Shown here piece after piece: positions 6,732 to 15,420 of a stretch of DNA of 35,763 nucleotides. The first letter of the stretch is position 1. Every line of letters starts with the position of its first letter. The notes beneath the pieces were generated by a model. It was given only the letters and a program-made list of their open reading frames with translations, searched no databases and was not told the origin of the DNA. Source of the DNA: Pseudolabrys sp. (GTDB lineage Bacteria > Pseudomonadota > Alphaproteobacteria > Rhizobiales > Xanthobacteraceae); the NCBI GenBank assembly GCA_019689975.1, contig JADGGK010000030.1, positions 1 to 35,763 on the forward strand, in the 5' to 3' direction. The position numbers and the translations under genes were made by a program.

Positions 6732-9700
6732 TCAAAGGCGGCACGTCGTCTCCGTCGCGAAGCCGCGGCCGACGGTGGCCGAAACCTGCGCCACGCGCAC
6801 GGCAAGGTGCGTCTGCGGCTGGCCGAAATCGGCGAGTTCGTCGCCCGCGGCGTAGAGCGCCCACGGCGTCGCAACCAGGAGCGTTCGCACCACGGCGCCC
6901 GCGGCGAGAATGTCGAGCGCATATTGCTCGCTCGCTTCGCCGAGCGGCACCTCGCCCACCCAACCGTCGCCGTCGACGCGCGTGCGGCGGATCCAGCGGA
7001 ACATCACGCCGTCCGTGCCGCGCGAGGCCGTCACATGGACCGGCGCGAGCGGCTTGAGCGCGGTCGCCCGGGGCGTGGCTGCGAGCGAGACCGCGCTCGC
7101 ATCGCCAATGTCGCGACTGGCGGCAACGACGCGCAGCTGCAGCGGACGTTCCAGGGCCGATAGTCCGCTCGCGATCGGTACCACATGTTCGTCGAGCAGC
7201 ACGAAAGGCGCGCCGGCAGGCAGCGGCGTACCCATGGCCCACTCGCTGCCGCCCTGGCCGCGCAGCAGGCGCGCAAGGCGGTAGATGCGATCGCCCACGA
7301 GCTCGGCCTGCGCGAACTGAATCACCTCCCAGGCGCCGTCGGGCCGCTGCAGCGCCGCGGCGTTGGCGCCGGCGAACAGCGCCGCCTCGCTCGTCGACGA
7401 CAGCGCGCCGCCGTAAAGCTGCACGCGCAGGGAAACATTGTGCCAACGCGCGCTCGGACCCGGCGCGAGCGCGTCGAGCGTGACCCCCATCCTTGCCGGT
7501 GCGTGCACGAGCGCCGCGCGCGTGAAGCTCATGCCGTCGGCGGTCGCGAACACCGCGACCGGCCCCGGCCACGGGTCGGCGAAGACCGCGATCCGCGCGA
7601 GCACCGGCGGCTCGGTCGCGTCGAGCGAAGGCAGGTCGAGCACGAGCGCATGCAACGGCCCGAGCGGCAGCGGCGGCGGCGGCACGCGCAGGCGCGGCGG
7701 CGCGAGCGGCAGTCCGAACACGTCCGGGTCGACCGAGCGCCCCTTGAGCGCGCGGCATTCGGTGTCGACGATCTCCTGCACCTCGACGAGACGCCGGCGA
7801 CCGTTGACCGTAAGCCCGATCACGTCGCCGGGCGTGAGCGCGAGGCGGCTCATCGGCAGCACGATGTCCACGCTCTCGCGTCCGGCCCACAGATCCTGCA
7901 GCCAGATCTCCGCGCGACGCCGCGCCGCCGCGTCGCTCGCGACCATGGCGAGTTCGGCCCGGGCGCTGTGGGCGGAGCCGCCGACGAGACGCCGCGAGGC
8001 GGCGGCAGCGCGCTGGTAATCGGCGCCGATGTCGGTATAACCGATGACCACCTCGCGCGGCAGGTCGCACTCCTGCGCGCGGACGATCTGCGCCGGCGCG
8101 CCATGGCCGGAGAGCGCGAGCGCCTCTTCATCGATCTCCATCACCGGCGCGCCGCCGCGCGGCCTGAAGCGCAACACGCCGTCCTGCTCCGCGGCGTCGA
8201 AGGCGAAGGCGAGCGCGAGGGGATCGAGCATGGCGCGCGCGCTCATCGGCCGGTCGACCACATAGCCGTCCGGTCCTTCGCCCAGCGCGCTCGTGTCCGC
8301 GCCGGCGATGCCGCTGTCGGCGAGGACTGCCGCGACGAGCCCGTCGAGCGGCGCGCCGCCGAGCCGGCCGGTCAACCAATGGCCGGTCTGCCAGTTGGCG
8401 CCGTCGCTCCAGACGTCCTCCGCGGCGGGAAAGCTCGGATAGGGTCGCGCGTCCCACGTCCACAGGTGGATGCCGTCGGGCGCGATCATGCGGCCGCCAT
8501 AGAGGCTCGACAACGGATTGAGGACGGCGGGGCCGAAAGCGGGATCGAAGGCGCCCAATACGGCCTCGAGGAAACGGCGCTGGATCAGGTCATCGCGCGT
8601 GCCGCGGGAAAAATGAGGCAGGCCTGACTCCGACGATTTCGGATCGGGAAACACGCTCGGCTGGTTGGCTCCCTTGTCGACCGCGGGGCAGCCGAGCTCG
8701 GTGAGCCAGATCGGCTTCGACTGCGGCACCCAGGCGGTGGGCGCGGCGAGCTCGACGCCGGCAACGCGCTCGTAATGAGGCTGCGACCAGAAATTCCACA
8801 GGTCCTTCTGCCGGAACAGCCACGGCTTGCCGAGCCCGTCCGTGATCGGCGTGCGCTGCTGCGCGGCGCGCGCGGCCGCATCGGCATAGAACCAGTCATA
8901 GGCCTCGCCGCGCCGAAGATTGCCGGCGAGATAATCATGGCTGTAGATGCTCGCGGACAGCGCGCGGTCGAGTGCATCCGCCTCCTCGCGCCAGTCGGCG
9001 AGCGGCGCGTAATAGTCGATGCCGACGACATCGATCGCGGGCGAGGCCCACAGCCGGTCGAGCGGGAAACGTATCTCGTTCGCATCGATCACATGCGCGC
9101 CGTATTCGGTCCAATCGGCGCCGTAGGTCACCACGCAATCGTCGCCGAGCAGCTGCTTGGCCTCGGCGGCGAGCGCGCAGAGCGCATCGACCGCAGGATA
9201 GACGCCGGGCGCGGCACGCACGCGCGTGAGCGCCTTAAGCTCCGAGCCGATGAGAAAGGCGTCGACGCCGCCCGCGCCGGCAGCGAGCGTGGCGTAGTGC
9301 AGGATCATGCGGCGATAGTTCCACGCATCGGGGCCGCCGGAGAAAAATGCATCGACCTGGGCGGCGGCCGCGGCGGTTCCGTCGGGCGACCCCGGTCGTC
9401 CCGGCGCCGGATCGCAGGTGATGCGACCGCGCCACGGATAGGCCGGCTGCGCCGGCGCTCCCGTCCACGGATCGGCGCACGCATTGTCCGCCGGAATATC
9501 CATCATCAGGAACGGATAAAGCGTGACCTTGAGCCCGCGCGCCTTGAGCTCCGCGATGAGGTGCCGCACGGCATCGTCGGAGGGGGTGCCGCCGAAGGCA
9601 GGTCGGCCCTCCACCTGCGAGACAAGTCGCGCGCTTGCGCGATCGAGGCCGGCCACCGACCAGACGGCGCCCGCCGTCGCCTTGATCGCACTGTCCACCG

Positions 9701-10574
9701 ACGGCATCACGCGGCATTGGCCGCAGCGCAGATCGGTGCCGAACCAGGCCACGACGATGGCCACGCGCGCAAGATTGGGCGCCAGCGCCTGCAGCTCGTC
9801 GAGCGCGGCGACGACGTCGGACGGCGCGTGGCCCACGTGCCGGTTCTCCGGCGCCGAACGGCCCGGTCCCATCTGCCGCACCACGGTCGCGGGTTCGTAG
9901 CCGAACTCGGTCGCGCCCGGGATCAGCGTGACCGCGCGGATCATGCGTTCGAGCTTGCCCACCGGCCGCACCACCTCGAACGAGAGTTGCGGGATTCGGT
10001 TGCCGAAGGCGGCGAGCGGCAGGCGCTCGAACACGACATAGGCGAGTCCGCGATAGGCGGGCGCGTCACCCTCCTTGGCGATGATCAGCGGATCGGGCGT
10101 CTGCGCCTCGTCGCCGCGGTAGACGCGCAGGTTGACTCCCTCGAGGTCGAGCGGCTTGCCGTCCGCCCACACGCGCAGCACCGCGCCGATCGGTCCCTCG
10201 CACAGGCCGACGGCGAGATTGGCAAAATAGGAATAGGTCGTGGTGGTCGTGGTGACGCGGCCGCCCATTCCCTTTCCGCCGCTCGACTGTGACTGCGTGC
10301 TCGCCACTTCCTCGAGGCGGGTCGCCCAGATCACCTGTCCCGCAACGCGCGCGCGGCCGTAGACACGCGGAATCGGCGCGCCGGCGGTCGAGCTCATCAC
10401 GCCGAGGTCGGCAAGGCGCGGGCCCGCGAGCGCGACGGTGCGCGAGCCGAACAGCGCCTGGTCGATGGCATGACCGGCGAGCGCGCCGACGAGGCGACCG
10501 ACGAGCGCGCCGGTCGGGCCGAACAATGACGAGCCCGCCGCGCTGCCGGCGACGGAGAGGACAAGAGCGGCCAT
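6732..10574 (-). CDS. GTA host-specificity / megatron tail protein (gp15-like)
   Basis: At 1280 residues this is the largest GTA protein. It forms the distal tail tip and fibre that contacts the recipient cell. The N-terminus has a Gly/Ala-rich hydrophobic segment (1-40). Then come 'GAPIPRVYGRARVAGQVIWATRLEE' (about 65-90) and a Ser/Thr-rich loop near 95-110. A TIM-barrel-like (GTA_TIM) domain follows at about 420-720, containing 'WTEYG', 'WASPAIDVVGIDYYAPLADWR' and 'KPIWLTELGCPAVDKGANQPSVF'. Next are a phage-tail-3 type domain (about 780-940, 'VIGYTDIGADYQ', 'SRLALTPGDVIGLTV') and an Rcc01698-like C-terminal region with 'LLRGQGGSEWAMG'. Length and domain order match RcGTA gp15. GGAT lies 9 nt before the ATG. 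Unlike the compact canonical cluster, its promoter-proximal neighbour gp14 is separated from it by an opposite-strand gene. Confidence 0.95.
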   Translation of the reverse strand: MAALVLSVAGSAAGSSLFGPTGALVGRLVGALAGHAIDQALFGSRTVALAGPRLADLGVMSSTAGAPIPRVYGRARVAGQVIWATRLEEVASTQSQSSGGKGMGGRVTTTTTTYSYFANLAVGLCEGPIGAVLRVWADGKPLDLEGVNLRVYRGDEAQTPDPLIIAKEGDAPAYRGLAYVVFERLPLAAFGNRIPQLSFEVVRPVGKLERMIRAVTLIPGATEFGYEPATVVRQMGPGRSAPENRHVGHAPSDVVAALDELQALAPNLARVAIVVAWFGTDLRCGQCRVMPSVDSAIKATAGAVWSVAGLDRASARLVSQVEGRPAFGGTPSDDAVRHLIAELKARGLKVTLYPFLMMDIPADNACADPWTGAPAQPAYPWRGRITCDPAPGRPGSPDGTAAAAAQVDAFFSGGPDAWNYRRMILHYATLAAGAGGVDAFLIGSELKALTRVRAAPGVYPAVDALCALAAEAKQLLGDDCVVTYGADWTEYGAHVIDANEIRFPLDRLWASPAIDVVGIDYYAPLADWREEADALDRALSASIYSHDYLAGNLRRGEAYDWFYADAAARAAQQRTPITDGLGKPWLFRQKDLWNFWSQPHYERVAGVELAAPTAWVPQSKPIWLTELGCPAVDKGANQPSVFPDPKSSESGLPHFSRGTRDDLIQRRFLEAVLGAFDPAFGPAVLNPLSSLYGGRMIAPDGIHLWTWDARPYPSFPAAEDVWSDGANWQTGHWLTGRLGGAPLDGLVAAVLADSGIAGADTSALGEGPDGYVVDRPMSARAMLDPLALAFAFDAAEQDGVLRFRPRGGAPVMEIDEEALALSGHGAPAQIVRAQECDLPREVVIGYTDIGADYQRAAAASRRLVGGSAHSARAELAMVASDAAARRRAEIWLQDLWAGRESVDIVLPMSRLALTPGDVIGLTVNGRRRLVEVQEIVDTECRALKGRSVDPDVFGLPLAPPRLRVPPPPLPLGPLHALVLDLPSLDATEPPVLARIAVFADPWPGPVAVFATADGMSFTRAALVHAPARMGVTLDALAPGPSARWHNVSLRVQLYGGALSSTSEAALFAGANAAALQRPDGAWEVIQFAQAELVGDRIYRLARLLRGQGGSEWAMGTPLPAGAPFVLLDEHVVPIASGLSALERPLQLRVVAASRDIGDASAVSLAATPRATALKPLAPVHVTASRGTDGVMFRWIRRTRVDGDGWVGEVPLGEASEQYALDILAAGAVVRTLLVATPWALYAAGDELADFGQPQTHLAVRVAQVSATVGRGFATETTCRL

Positions 10575-11113
10575 GATGGGATCCTGAAAGGCGAGCGGTG
10601 GCGCGCTGCGATCGCTGGCCGAGGCGCGCAGTCACGCTCGCTCCACGAACGAGGACCGCGGCGTCTCGAGCCGGCAATCCGTCGCGTCGTCCGTCCCGGA
10701 TCGACTCCTGCGCGAGGCGCGCGAGGAGCATGCGGAATGACGCGGTTGAGGCAGCCGCGACAGCGGCGAATTGACCGCCCGAGCGCGGCGACAGGCTCGG
10801 TCGCATCGGCGCATGTCGGGCGCGCCGGGTGCGCGTTCGCGAGCTCCGCGATTTAAGTCCTCGAGCGGCCCTTGCGTCGAAAGGCGGCCGACACCGGACG
10901 GATCGGAACCGACGCCCAGGTCATGTCCGTCCGTCAGTATTCGGCATTCGGCCGCGTTCCGCAGCCGGCGGCGCCATTCCCATGCGACTCTCGTTCGCCG
11001 GCTTTCCGGTGGACATGTTGCCTAAATGTGACAGACGGGGAGCCGAACCATGCTAGGGTGGCCGAGAAATACTGCTTCATCTGTTTCTATCTTTCTTTGA
11101 TTTGGGGGCGCTC
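10575..11113. other. Intergenic region between megatron and outer-membrane protein genes
   Basis: About 540 bp without a credible gene. It must hold a minus-strand promoter for the megatron-lysis segment, or receive read-through from gp14 across the inverted outer-membrane gene. It also holds the plus-strand promoter of that gene near 11028-11056. A weak GATC...GCGAGGAGC...GAATGACG stretch at about 10698-10744 recalls a worn copy of the dispersed palindromic repeat. The part nearest 11050-11100 is visibly AT-richer than its surroundings. Confidence 0.5.
11028..11056 (+). promoter_or_regulatory. Candidate promoter of the outer-membrane barrel gene
   Basis: GTGACA (11028-11033) and TGCTAG (11051-11056) are 17 bp apart and lie in the only AT-richer stretch before the gene, about 58 bp upstream of its ATG. 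The -35 agrees well with the housekeeping consensus and the -10 only partly. Judged by eye. Confidence 0.35.
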
Positions 11114-11833
11114 ATGAAAAACGGTTTCTTCGTTGCTGTTGCGGCGGTCGTTGCAACACTCGGTCTGGTGAGCCAATCGCCTGCCGCCCCTGTTGCCATC
11201 CGAGACAGCTGGAGCGGATGTTATCTGGGCGGAAATGTCGGCTACGGCTGGTCACCGACCAAATGGAGCGCTCCCGACAGCGGCATCGAGGTCGCCTCGC
11301 ACAGCGTCGACGGCGTCGTCGGCGGCGGCCAGATAGGCTGCGATTATCAGTTCGCGCCGCAATGGGTCGTCGGCATCCGCGGGATGTGGGACGCGGCCGG
11401 GATGAAAGGCAGCAGCGCCAATGCGCTCGACCCCGCGTTGATCGACTCGAGCAAGGTGACGTGGATCGCGACCCTCACCGGACGCGTCGGCTATGTCATC
11501 GAGCCGATGACTCTGCTCTATATTCAGGCGGGCGCGGCCTGGGCGCATGCCAAATATACGGAGTGCTGCACGACGGTTCCGCCGCCCCCGCCGCCGATAC
11601 CGGACGGGTTCGCGAACCCGACCCGGAGCGGGTGGACGATCGGCGGCGGACTCGAGCACAAGTTCACGCCAAATCTTTCCGCTTTCATCGAATATGATTA
11701 CATCGGCCTGGGCGGCGACAGCGTCACCTTCACGCCCACGGGCCCGACCACGACGCCCTTCGTCTACCATATCGAGCAGAACATCCACCTCGTTCTGATC
11801 GGGCTCAATTACCGCTTCGGCCCGTTTCCTTGA
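11114..11833 (+). CDS. Outer-membrane beta-barrel protein (Omp25/Omp31-like)
   Basis: This 239-residue protein has a signal peptide ('FFVAVAAVVATLGLVSQSPAA', residues 4-24) and an eight-stranded-barrel pattern of alternating residues. Examples are 'WSGCYLGGNVGYGW', 'VVGGGQIGCDYQFAPQWVVGI', 'WIATLTGRVGYVI', 'LLYIQAGAAWAHAKY', 'WTIGGGLEHKF' and 'LSAFIEYDYIGLG', ending 'LVLIGLNYRFGPFP'. This matches the porin-family / Omp25-Omp31 barrels of Rhizobiales. An unusual loop around residues 154-168 has adjacent cysteines followed by six prolines. The ATG at 11114 has a GGGGGCG ribosome site; a TTG 12 nt earlier is less likely. The gene stands against the strand of the GTA array, between gp14 and gp15. 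Confidence 0.85.
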   Translation: MKNGFFVAVAAVVATLGLVSQSPAAPVAIRDSWSGCYLGGNVGYGWSPTKWSAPDSGIEVASHSVDGVVGGGQIGCDYQFAPQWVVGIRGMWDAAGMKGSSANALDPALIDSSKVTWIATLTGRVGYVIEPMTLLYIQAGAAWAHAKYTECCTTVPPPPPPIPDGFANPTRSGWTIGGGLEHKFTPNLSAFIEYDYIGLGGDSVTFTPTGPTTTPFVYHIEQNIHLVLIGLNYRFGPFP

Positions 11834-11905
11834 ACGCGCACGTCCTTCGCGGCCGGCGATCCAAGGCGACCGGCATGAGCCCCGGCCGCGTCCTCAGGTG
11901 CCGCC

Positions 11906-12340
11906 TTACGTCACGCCCGGAAAGCGGAACGCATAGGCAAGCCGGCGGCGCCACCACGGCGCGAGCGCGACTTCCGCGACCGCCGCGCCGTCATGGGCGT
12001 GCACCATCGTGCTTTCGCTGGCGATGATGGCGGCGTGCTTGGCGGGCAGATGCGTGCGCCAGCGGAACAGCACGACGTCGCCGGGCGCGATGGCCCGGCA
12101 GGGGATTGGGAGGAGATGCCGCGCGGCGGCCTCGGCCAGCGTCTCCTTGCCCGCTGCCTCCGCCCAGTCGGGCGCGTAGGGCGGCACGCGCTCGGGTTCT
12201 TCACCCACGACGTCGCGCCAGACGCCGCGCACGAGCCCGAGGCAATCGCAGCCGACGCCCTTGAGGGACGCCTGGTGCCGATAGGGCGTGCCGATCCACG
12301 AACGGGCGGCGGCAACGATGCGTTCTCGGGTTACGGACAT
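11906..12340 (-). CDS. GTA NlpC/P60 peptidase (gp14-like)
   Basis: A 144-residue NlpC/P60 cysteine peptidase, thought to cut recipient peptidoglycan peptides as the tail penetrates. The family pattern is clear: 'ARSWIGTPYRHQASLKGVGCD' (about 12-32), catalytic Cys33 in 'CDCLGLVRG', an 'APGDVVLFRW' strand (about 85-94) and the catalytic His102 in 'LPAKHAAII'. Closing segments are 'MVHAHDGAAVAEV' and 'RRRLAYAFRFPG'. Length fits the GTA gp14 family. The start at 12340 is set by homology; an ATG two codons upstream (12346) and one at 12388 are also in frame, and no start has a strong ribosome site. It lies 94 bp after the DUF2163 gene. Confidence 0.9.
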   Translation of the reverse strand: MSVTRERIVAAARSWIGTPYRHQASLKGVGCDCLGLVRGVWRDVVGEEPERVPPYAPDWAEAAGKETLAEAAARHLLPIPCRAIAPGDVVLFRWRTHLPAKHAAIIASESTMVHAHDGAAVAEVALAPWWRRRLAYAFRFPGVT

Positions 12341-12434
12341 TGACATCCACGCGTTGGTTTCCGGCATCATCCGTCGCGACGCGTCCATGCGGCCGCGGCC
12401 GCACGGGCCTGCCGCAGGAGCGATGCGCGCCAGG

Positions 12435-13325
12435 TTACGACTGCAGGCTCTCGCCGTCGTTTCCCGCCGCCCCTTGCGTCGGATAGCTGAAGACGAAGTC
12501 GTTGCCGGGAATATGCGGGAAGCCGCGGAAATTCACCGCATTGTTGAATTTGTCGCAGCAGGTCCCAAAGCGCTTGTCGCAACCCGCGGTGACGACGAAG
12601 GCGTCGCCGACCGCAATCGGCTCCGGCATCGCCTGCCATAGATCGAGCGTCACCGCCTCGTCCTTGCGGTGGATCTTGATTTCCACCGCGAGCCCGCGAT
12701 TGGCGCCGCCCGTGAATTCGAGCCGGCCGGCCGTGAACCAGCCGTCGGCGAACGCGTCGAGCCCGCTCGCGCGGAACGACGAGGCGCTGAGCAGCGCGGC
12801 GATCGCGCCCGCGCCGCGATGGGCCGGCAAGGCGAGATCGATCCCGCAGCGGGCATCGCCGAGGTCGGCCGCGCAGGACGTCGTGTAGAAGCGGCCGGTC
12901 TGCTGCGCGAGCGGCTGCGCCACGCCGCGCAGCTCCGCCGTGAAGGCCCGACCCGCGCGCCTGACCTCGCCGAGCGTGCCCTTCGCAACGAGCACGCGCA
13001 GCCGGGGCTCGCTCCAGTCGACGAGCCACAATTCGACGGCGGCCGCGTCATAGCGCCCCGCGGCGAGATCACTCTCGTTGAGCGATTCGTCGCAAAGCGC
13101 GCCGGAAAGCTCCATGCCGTCGACCGCGAGCCCCAGGCGCTGCGTCGCCTCGCTCGCCGACAGTCCGCTGCCGGCCCTGCAGACGATGTTGCCCACGACG
13201 ACGTCCTCGTCGTGGTCGGTGAAGCCTTGCGTCACGCCGTCGTTGCGCGCGATCAGCCAGCAGCGACAGAGCGTCGTGACGCCGGAATTGAGCTTGTCCT
13301 GGAGGGCGGGCGGAAGGGTGCGCAT
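12435..13325 (-). CDS. DUF2163 GTA tail hub protein (gp13-like)
   Basis: 296 residues. The N-terminal DUF2163 domain (about 1-165) starts 'LPPALQDKLNSGVTTLCRCW' and includes 'GFTDHDEDVVV' and 'YDAAAVELWLVDWSEP'. The C-terminal BR0599-like domain (about 190-280) contains 'FTAGRLEFTGGANRGLAVEIK' (split across 197-217), 'GDAFVVTAGCDKRFGTCCDKF' and 'NFRGFPHIPGNDF'. Several cysteines in the C-terminal domain match an iron-sulphur ligand pattern described for the RcGTA hub. The protein links the tail tube to the tip. The gene is 109 bp from DUF2460 upstream and ends with TAA. Confidence 0.93.
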   Translation of the reverse strand: MRTLPPALQDKLNSGVTTLCRCWLIARNDGVTQGFTDHDEDVVVGNIVCRAGSGLSASEATQRLGLAVDGMELSGALCDESLNESDLAAGRYDAAAVELWLVDWSEPRLRVLVAKGTLGEVRRAGRAFTAELRGVAQPLAQQTGRFYTTSCAADLGDARCGIDLALPAHRGAGAIAALLSASSFRASGLDAFADGWFTAGRLEFTGGANRGLAVEIKIHRKDEAVTLDLWQAMPEPIAVGDAFVVTAGCDKRFGTCCDKFNNAVNFRGFPHIPGNDFVFSYPTQGAAGNDGESLQS

Positions 13326-13456
13326 GGGATCGTTCTCGCGCTACGCGTCGACAATTCACGGCCGTGAGCGGCGCCCGGGTGCGGTTTTCCTCACGCGCGA
13401 GCCTGCATCCCGCCCGCTCGAGCCGCGGAGGAGCCGCGTCGAGGGCGCGCCGCCCG

Positions 13457-14098
13457 TTACGGCCTGATTTCCACCAGCGGGATTTTCGGGATCGCGCCGG
13501 CGGCGAAGGCGGAAAGATCGACCTCGAGGTAATCCGTATCGAAACGCACCGGCACGTCGAACAGGAATCCCGCGGTCACCGTCGCGCCGAGCGGCGGGAT
13601 GCGACCGGGAAGGAAGGTGACGATGCCCGTCGTGGCATCGACGGTGAAATCGACGCCTTCCGCCGCCGCGATCCCGTCGACCGCGACGCGCACGCTGCCG
13701 GGCACCGGTTTGGCGATCGGCCGCCGGTAGGGCGCATGGAGCGCTCCGTAGGTCTTGACGAGAGCGAAGCGATCGGTGGCTCCGTCGCCGCTGCCGATCA
13801 CCTGATCGGTCGGCGTGACCGATGCGTCGGGTGCGGCGGAGGAATGATCGAGCCGGTCGCGCCAGCGGAAGCCGTAGAGACGGCCGCGCCGCTCTTCAAA
13901 GAACGCGACCACCCGCGCCAGCTCCTGATAGGTCTTCACCCCGTAGCCGGCGTCGTAACGGCGGCGCGAATGCGCCCAACGCGCATTGCGCTCCTCGGCG
14001 CCCGAGCCGAGCGTGACGACTTCGGTGAGCCGCTGCGGCCCGCCCGCGCTCCTGAGCGCGATGTCGAGCGGAAACAGGATTTCGTGGAACGCGCTCAT
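13457..14098 (-). CDS. DUF2460 GTA distal tail protein (gp12-like)
   Basis: The protein has 213 residues. The DUF2460 pattern runs through its full length: 'FHEILFPLDIALRSAGGPQ' at the N-terminus, 'RRRYDAGYGVKTYQELARVVAF' and 'GRLYGFRWRDRLDHSS' in the middle, and 'FDVPVRFDTDYLEVDL' with 'IPLVEIRP' at the C-terminus. In RcGTA this protein forms the distal tail ring that joins tube and hub. Length matches the family. The gene lies 63 bp after the tape measure gene, in the conserved GTA order. Confidence 0.94.
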   Translation of the reverse strand: MSAFHEILFPLDIALRSAGGPQRLTEVVTLGSGAEERNARWAHSRRRYDAGYGVKTYQELARVVAFFEERRGRLYGFRWRDRLDHSSAAPDASVTPTDQVIGSGDGATDRFALVKTYGALHAPYRRPIAKPVPGSVRVAVDGIAAAEGVDFTVDATTGIVTFLPGRIPPLGATVTAGFLFDVPVRFDTDYLEVDLSAFAAGAIPKIPLVEIRP

Positions 14099-14161
14099 CA
14101 GACGATTCCGCTACGCCTGGCCGCGCGACGCGGGCCTGCGGTCGCGCGCGGCGCGAGGGGG

Positions 14162-14761
14162 TCACAAACCGCGCTGGCCGCGCGCCACGGCGCGCGCGAT
14201 CTGACCGGTGAGATAGGCCTCCGAGCGGCGGAAGCTGCCGAGGTCGGGCGTCGCGATCTGCACCGAGACATTCGCGCTCGGCGTCGCGCCTGCGAGCGCC
14301 ACGCCGAGGCGGCCGTCGCTTGCGCGCGCGAGCGGCAATATCGCCTCGGGACCGGCCTCGCCCGCGAGGCCGAGGCCGCCGTCGAGCGGGAAATAGCCCG
14401 GTGCGCGGATCACGCCGCCGTCGGCAAACGGCGCGATCAGGGCCAAGCCACCCTGCCCGGCCGCGCTTGCCGGGCCGCCCAGCGACCTGACGATGCCTTC
14501 GATGCCGCCGGTAATGTCCCTAACGAGCGGCTTGAGCGCTGCCTGCACCGCCATGTTGGAGAGTCTCGACGCCAGCGATTTGAGCACCTCATCGAGCTGC
14601 CGTCCGCCGGCGGTGGCCTGCGTGAAGGCCTTGGTGATCGCGCCGGCAAAGGCATTCGCGCTGAGCGCCATTTCGTCGGCGCGGCCGCGCAGGCGCGCGG
14701 CCTGCGTCTCCCACTCGCCCGCGGCAAGATCGCCGTTCGTTCCCTCGTCAACGGCGGTCAT
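14162..14761 (-). CDS. Short GTA tail tape measure protein (gp11-like)
   Basis: This protein has 199 residues. A helical N-terminal half (about 15-85) with 'LRGRADEMALSANAFAGAITK' and 'GRQLDEVLKSLASRLSNMAV' is followed by the conserved block 'FADGGVIRAPGYFPLDGGLGL', then 'GEAGPEAILPLARASDGRLGV' and an RS-rich C-terminus 'FRRSEAYLTGQIARAVARGQRG'. The 'GEAGPEAILPL' motif is the hallmark of tape measure proteins. The small size implies a short tail of the GTA type, since the tape measure sets tail length. Its start overlaps the upstream chaperone gene by 14 bp, a sign of coupled translation. Confidence 0.92.
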   Translation of the reverse strand: MTAVDEGTNGDLAAGEWETQAARLRGRADEMALSANAFAGAITKAFTQATAGGRQLDEVLKSLASRLSNMAVQAALKPLVRDITGGIEGIVRSLGGPASAAGQGGLALIAPFADGGVIRAPGYFPLDGGLGLAGEAGPEAILPLARASDGRLGVALAGATPSANVSVQIATPDLGSFRRSEAYLTGQIARAVARGQRGL

Positions 14762-14939
14762 CGGGATATCTCCGCATCAGCTCTTCGAAGCGGCTACGAT
14801 CGAGCGGCGCGCCGCGTCGGCCCAGAAACTCGATCACGCACGCAAGTTCGCGCGGCGTCATGCGCCAGAAATCGTCCGGCGCAAGCTTCAGCACGCCGAG
14901 CCCGAAGCCGATCGCCTGTTTCCATGGGAACGGTTGCAT
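14748..14939 (-). CDS. Small phage tail assembly chaperone (rcc01693-type)
   Basis: A 63-residue protein with the recognisable pattern 'FPWKQAIGFGLGVLKLAPDDF' (4-24) followed by 'MTPRELACVIEFLGRR' (27-42). This is the GTA family that lies between gp10 and gp11 (called gp10.1 in RcGTA) and is a predicted tail tape measure chaperone. It overlaps the tape measure gene by 14 bp. In other GTAs and lambda-like phages the two chaperone parts flank a programmed frameshift; here the upstream gp10-like gene ends 92 bp away, so no fusion is likely. Confidence 0.88.
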   Translation of the reverse strand: MQPFPWKQAIGFGLGVLKLAPDDFWRMTPRELACVIEFLGRRGAPLDRSRFEELMRRYPDDRR

Positions 14940-15031
14940 CCGCGGCGCACCCCGTCGCGATCCGATCCGTCGCGCCCGCCCGCGATCCTCGCCATGCGCG
15001 CTGCGTCAACCGATGCGCGTCGCATCGCGCG

Positions 15032-15340
15032 CTAATCGGCGAAGGTCGCCGTGATCAGCGCGGCGGCAATCCGCACATAGGCCTGCGCGCCGCCATCGGC
15101 GGCCATGGCGGCGACCTCCTCATCGCTCACGGTCTCGCCGGCCCCGCGCAGGCCGGCGCCGATGATGCGCACGAGGTCGCGCGCCTTGAGGCGACCCGAC
15201 GCGAAGCGCTCGCTCAGCGCCACGAGGTCGTCGGCGCCGAAGGCGTCTTCCAGTTCCGCCAGCGCGCCGAGCGTGAGCACGAGGCGACGCTTGACGCCGC
15301 CGAGTTCGGCTTCGATCTCGCCGCGATGCCTGTTGGGCAT
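15032..15340 (-). CDS. GTA gp10-like tail assembly chaperone
   Basis: The product has 102 residues and the GTA_gp10 pattern: 'HRGEIEAELGGVKRRLVLTLG' (4-24), 'ALAELEDAFGADDLVALSERF' (25-45) and a helical C-terminal half 'LVRIIGAGLRGAGETVSDEEV'. The family covers tail tube or tape measure chaperones of HK97-like phages and GTAs. It follows the tail tube gene after 80 bp and precedes the short chaperone, the usual order. The start is the first ATG and gives the normal family length. Confidence 0.88.
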   Translation of the reverse strand: MPNRHRGEIEAELGGVKRRLVLTLGALAELEDAFGADDLVALSERFASGRLKARDLVRIIGAGLRGAGETVSDEEVAAMAADGGAQAYVRIAAALITATFAD

Positions 15341-15420
15341 GGTCCCGCCTTTCTCGCCGTTTGGTGTGCGTTGCCCTTCGTCCCGCGCCCGGACCTGGCG
15401 TCATCCGCGCCACCCGCCGA

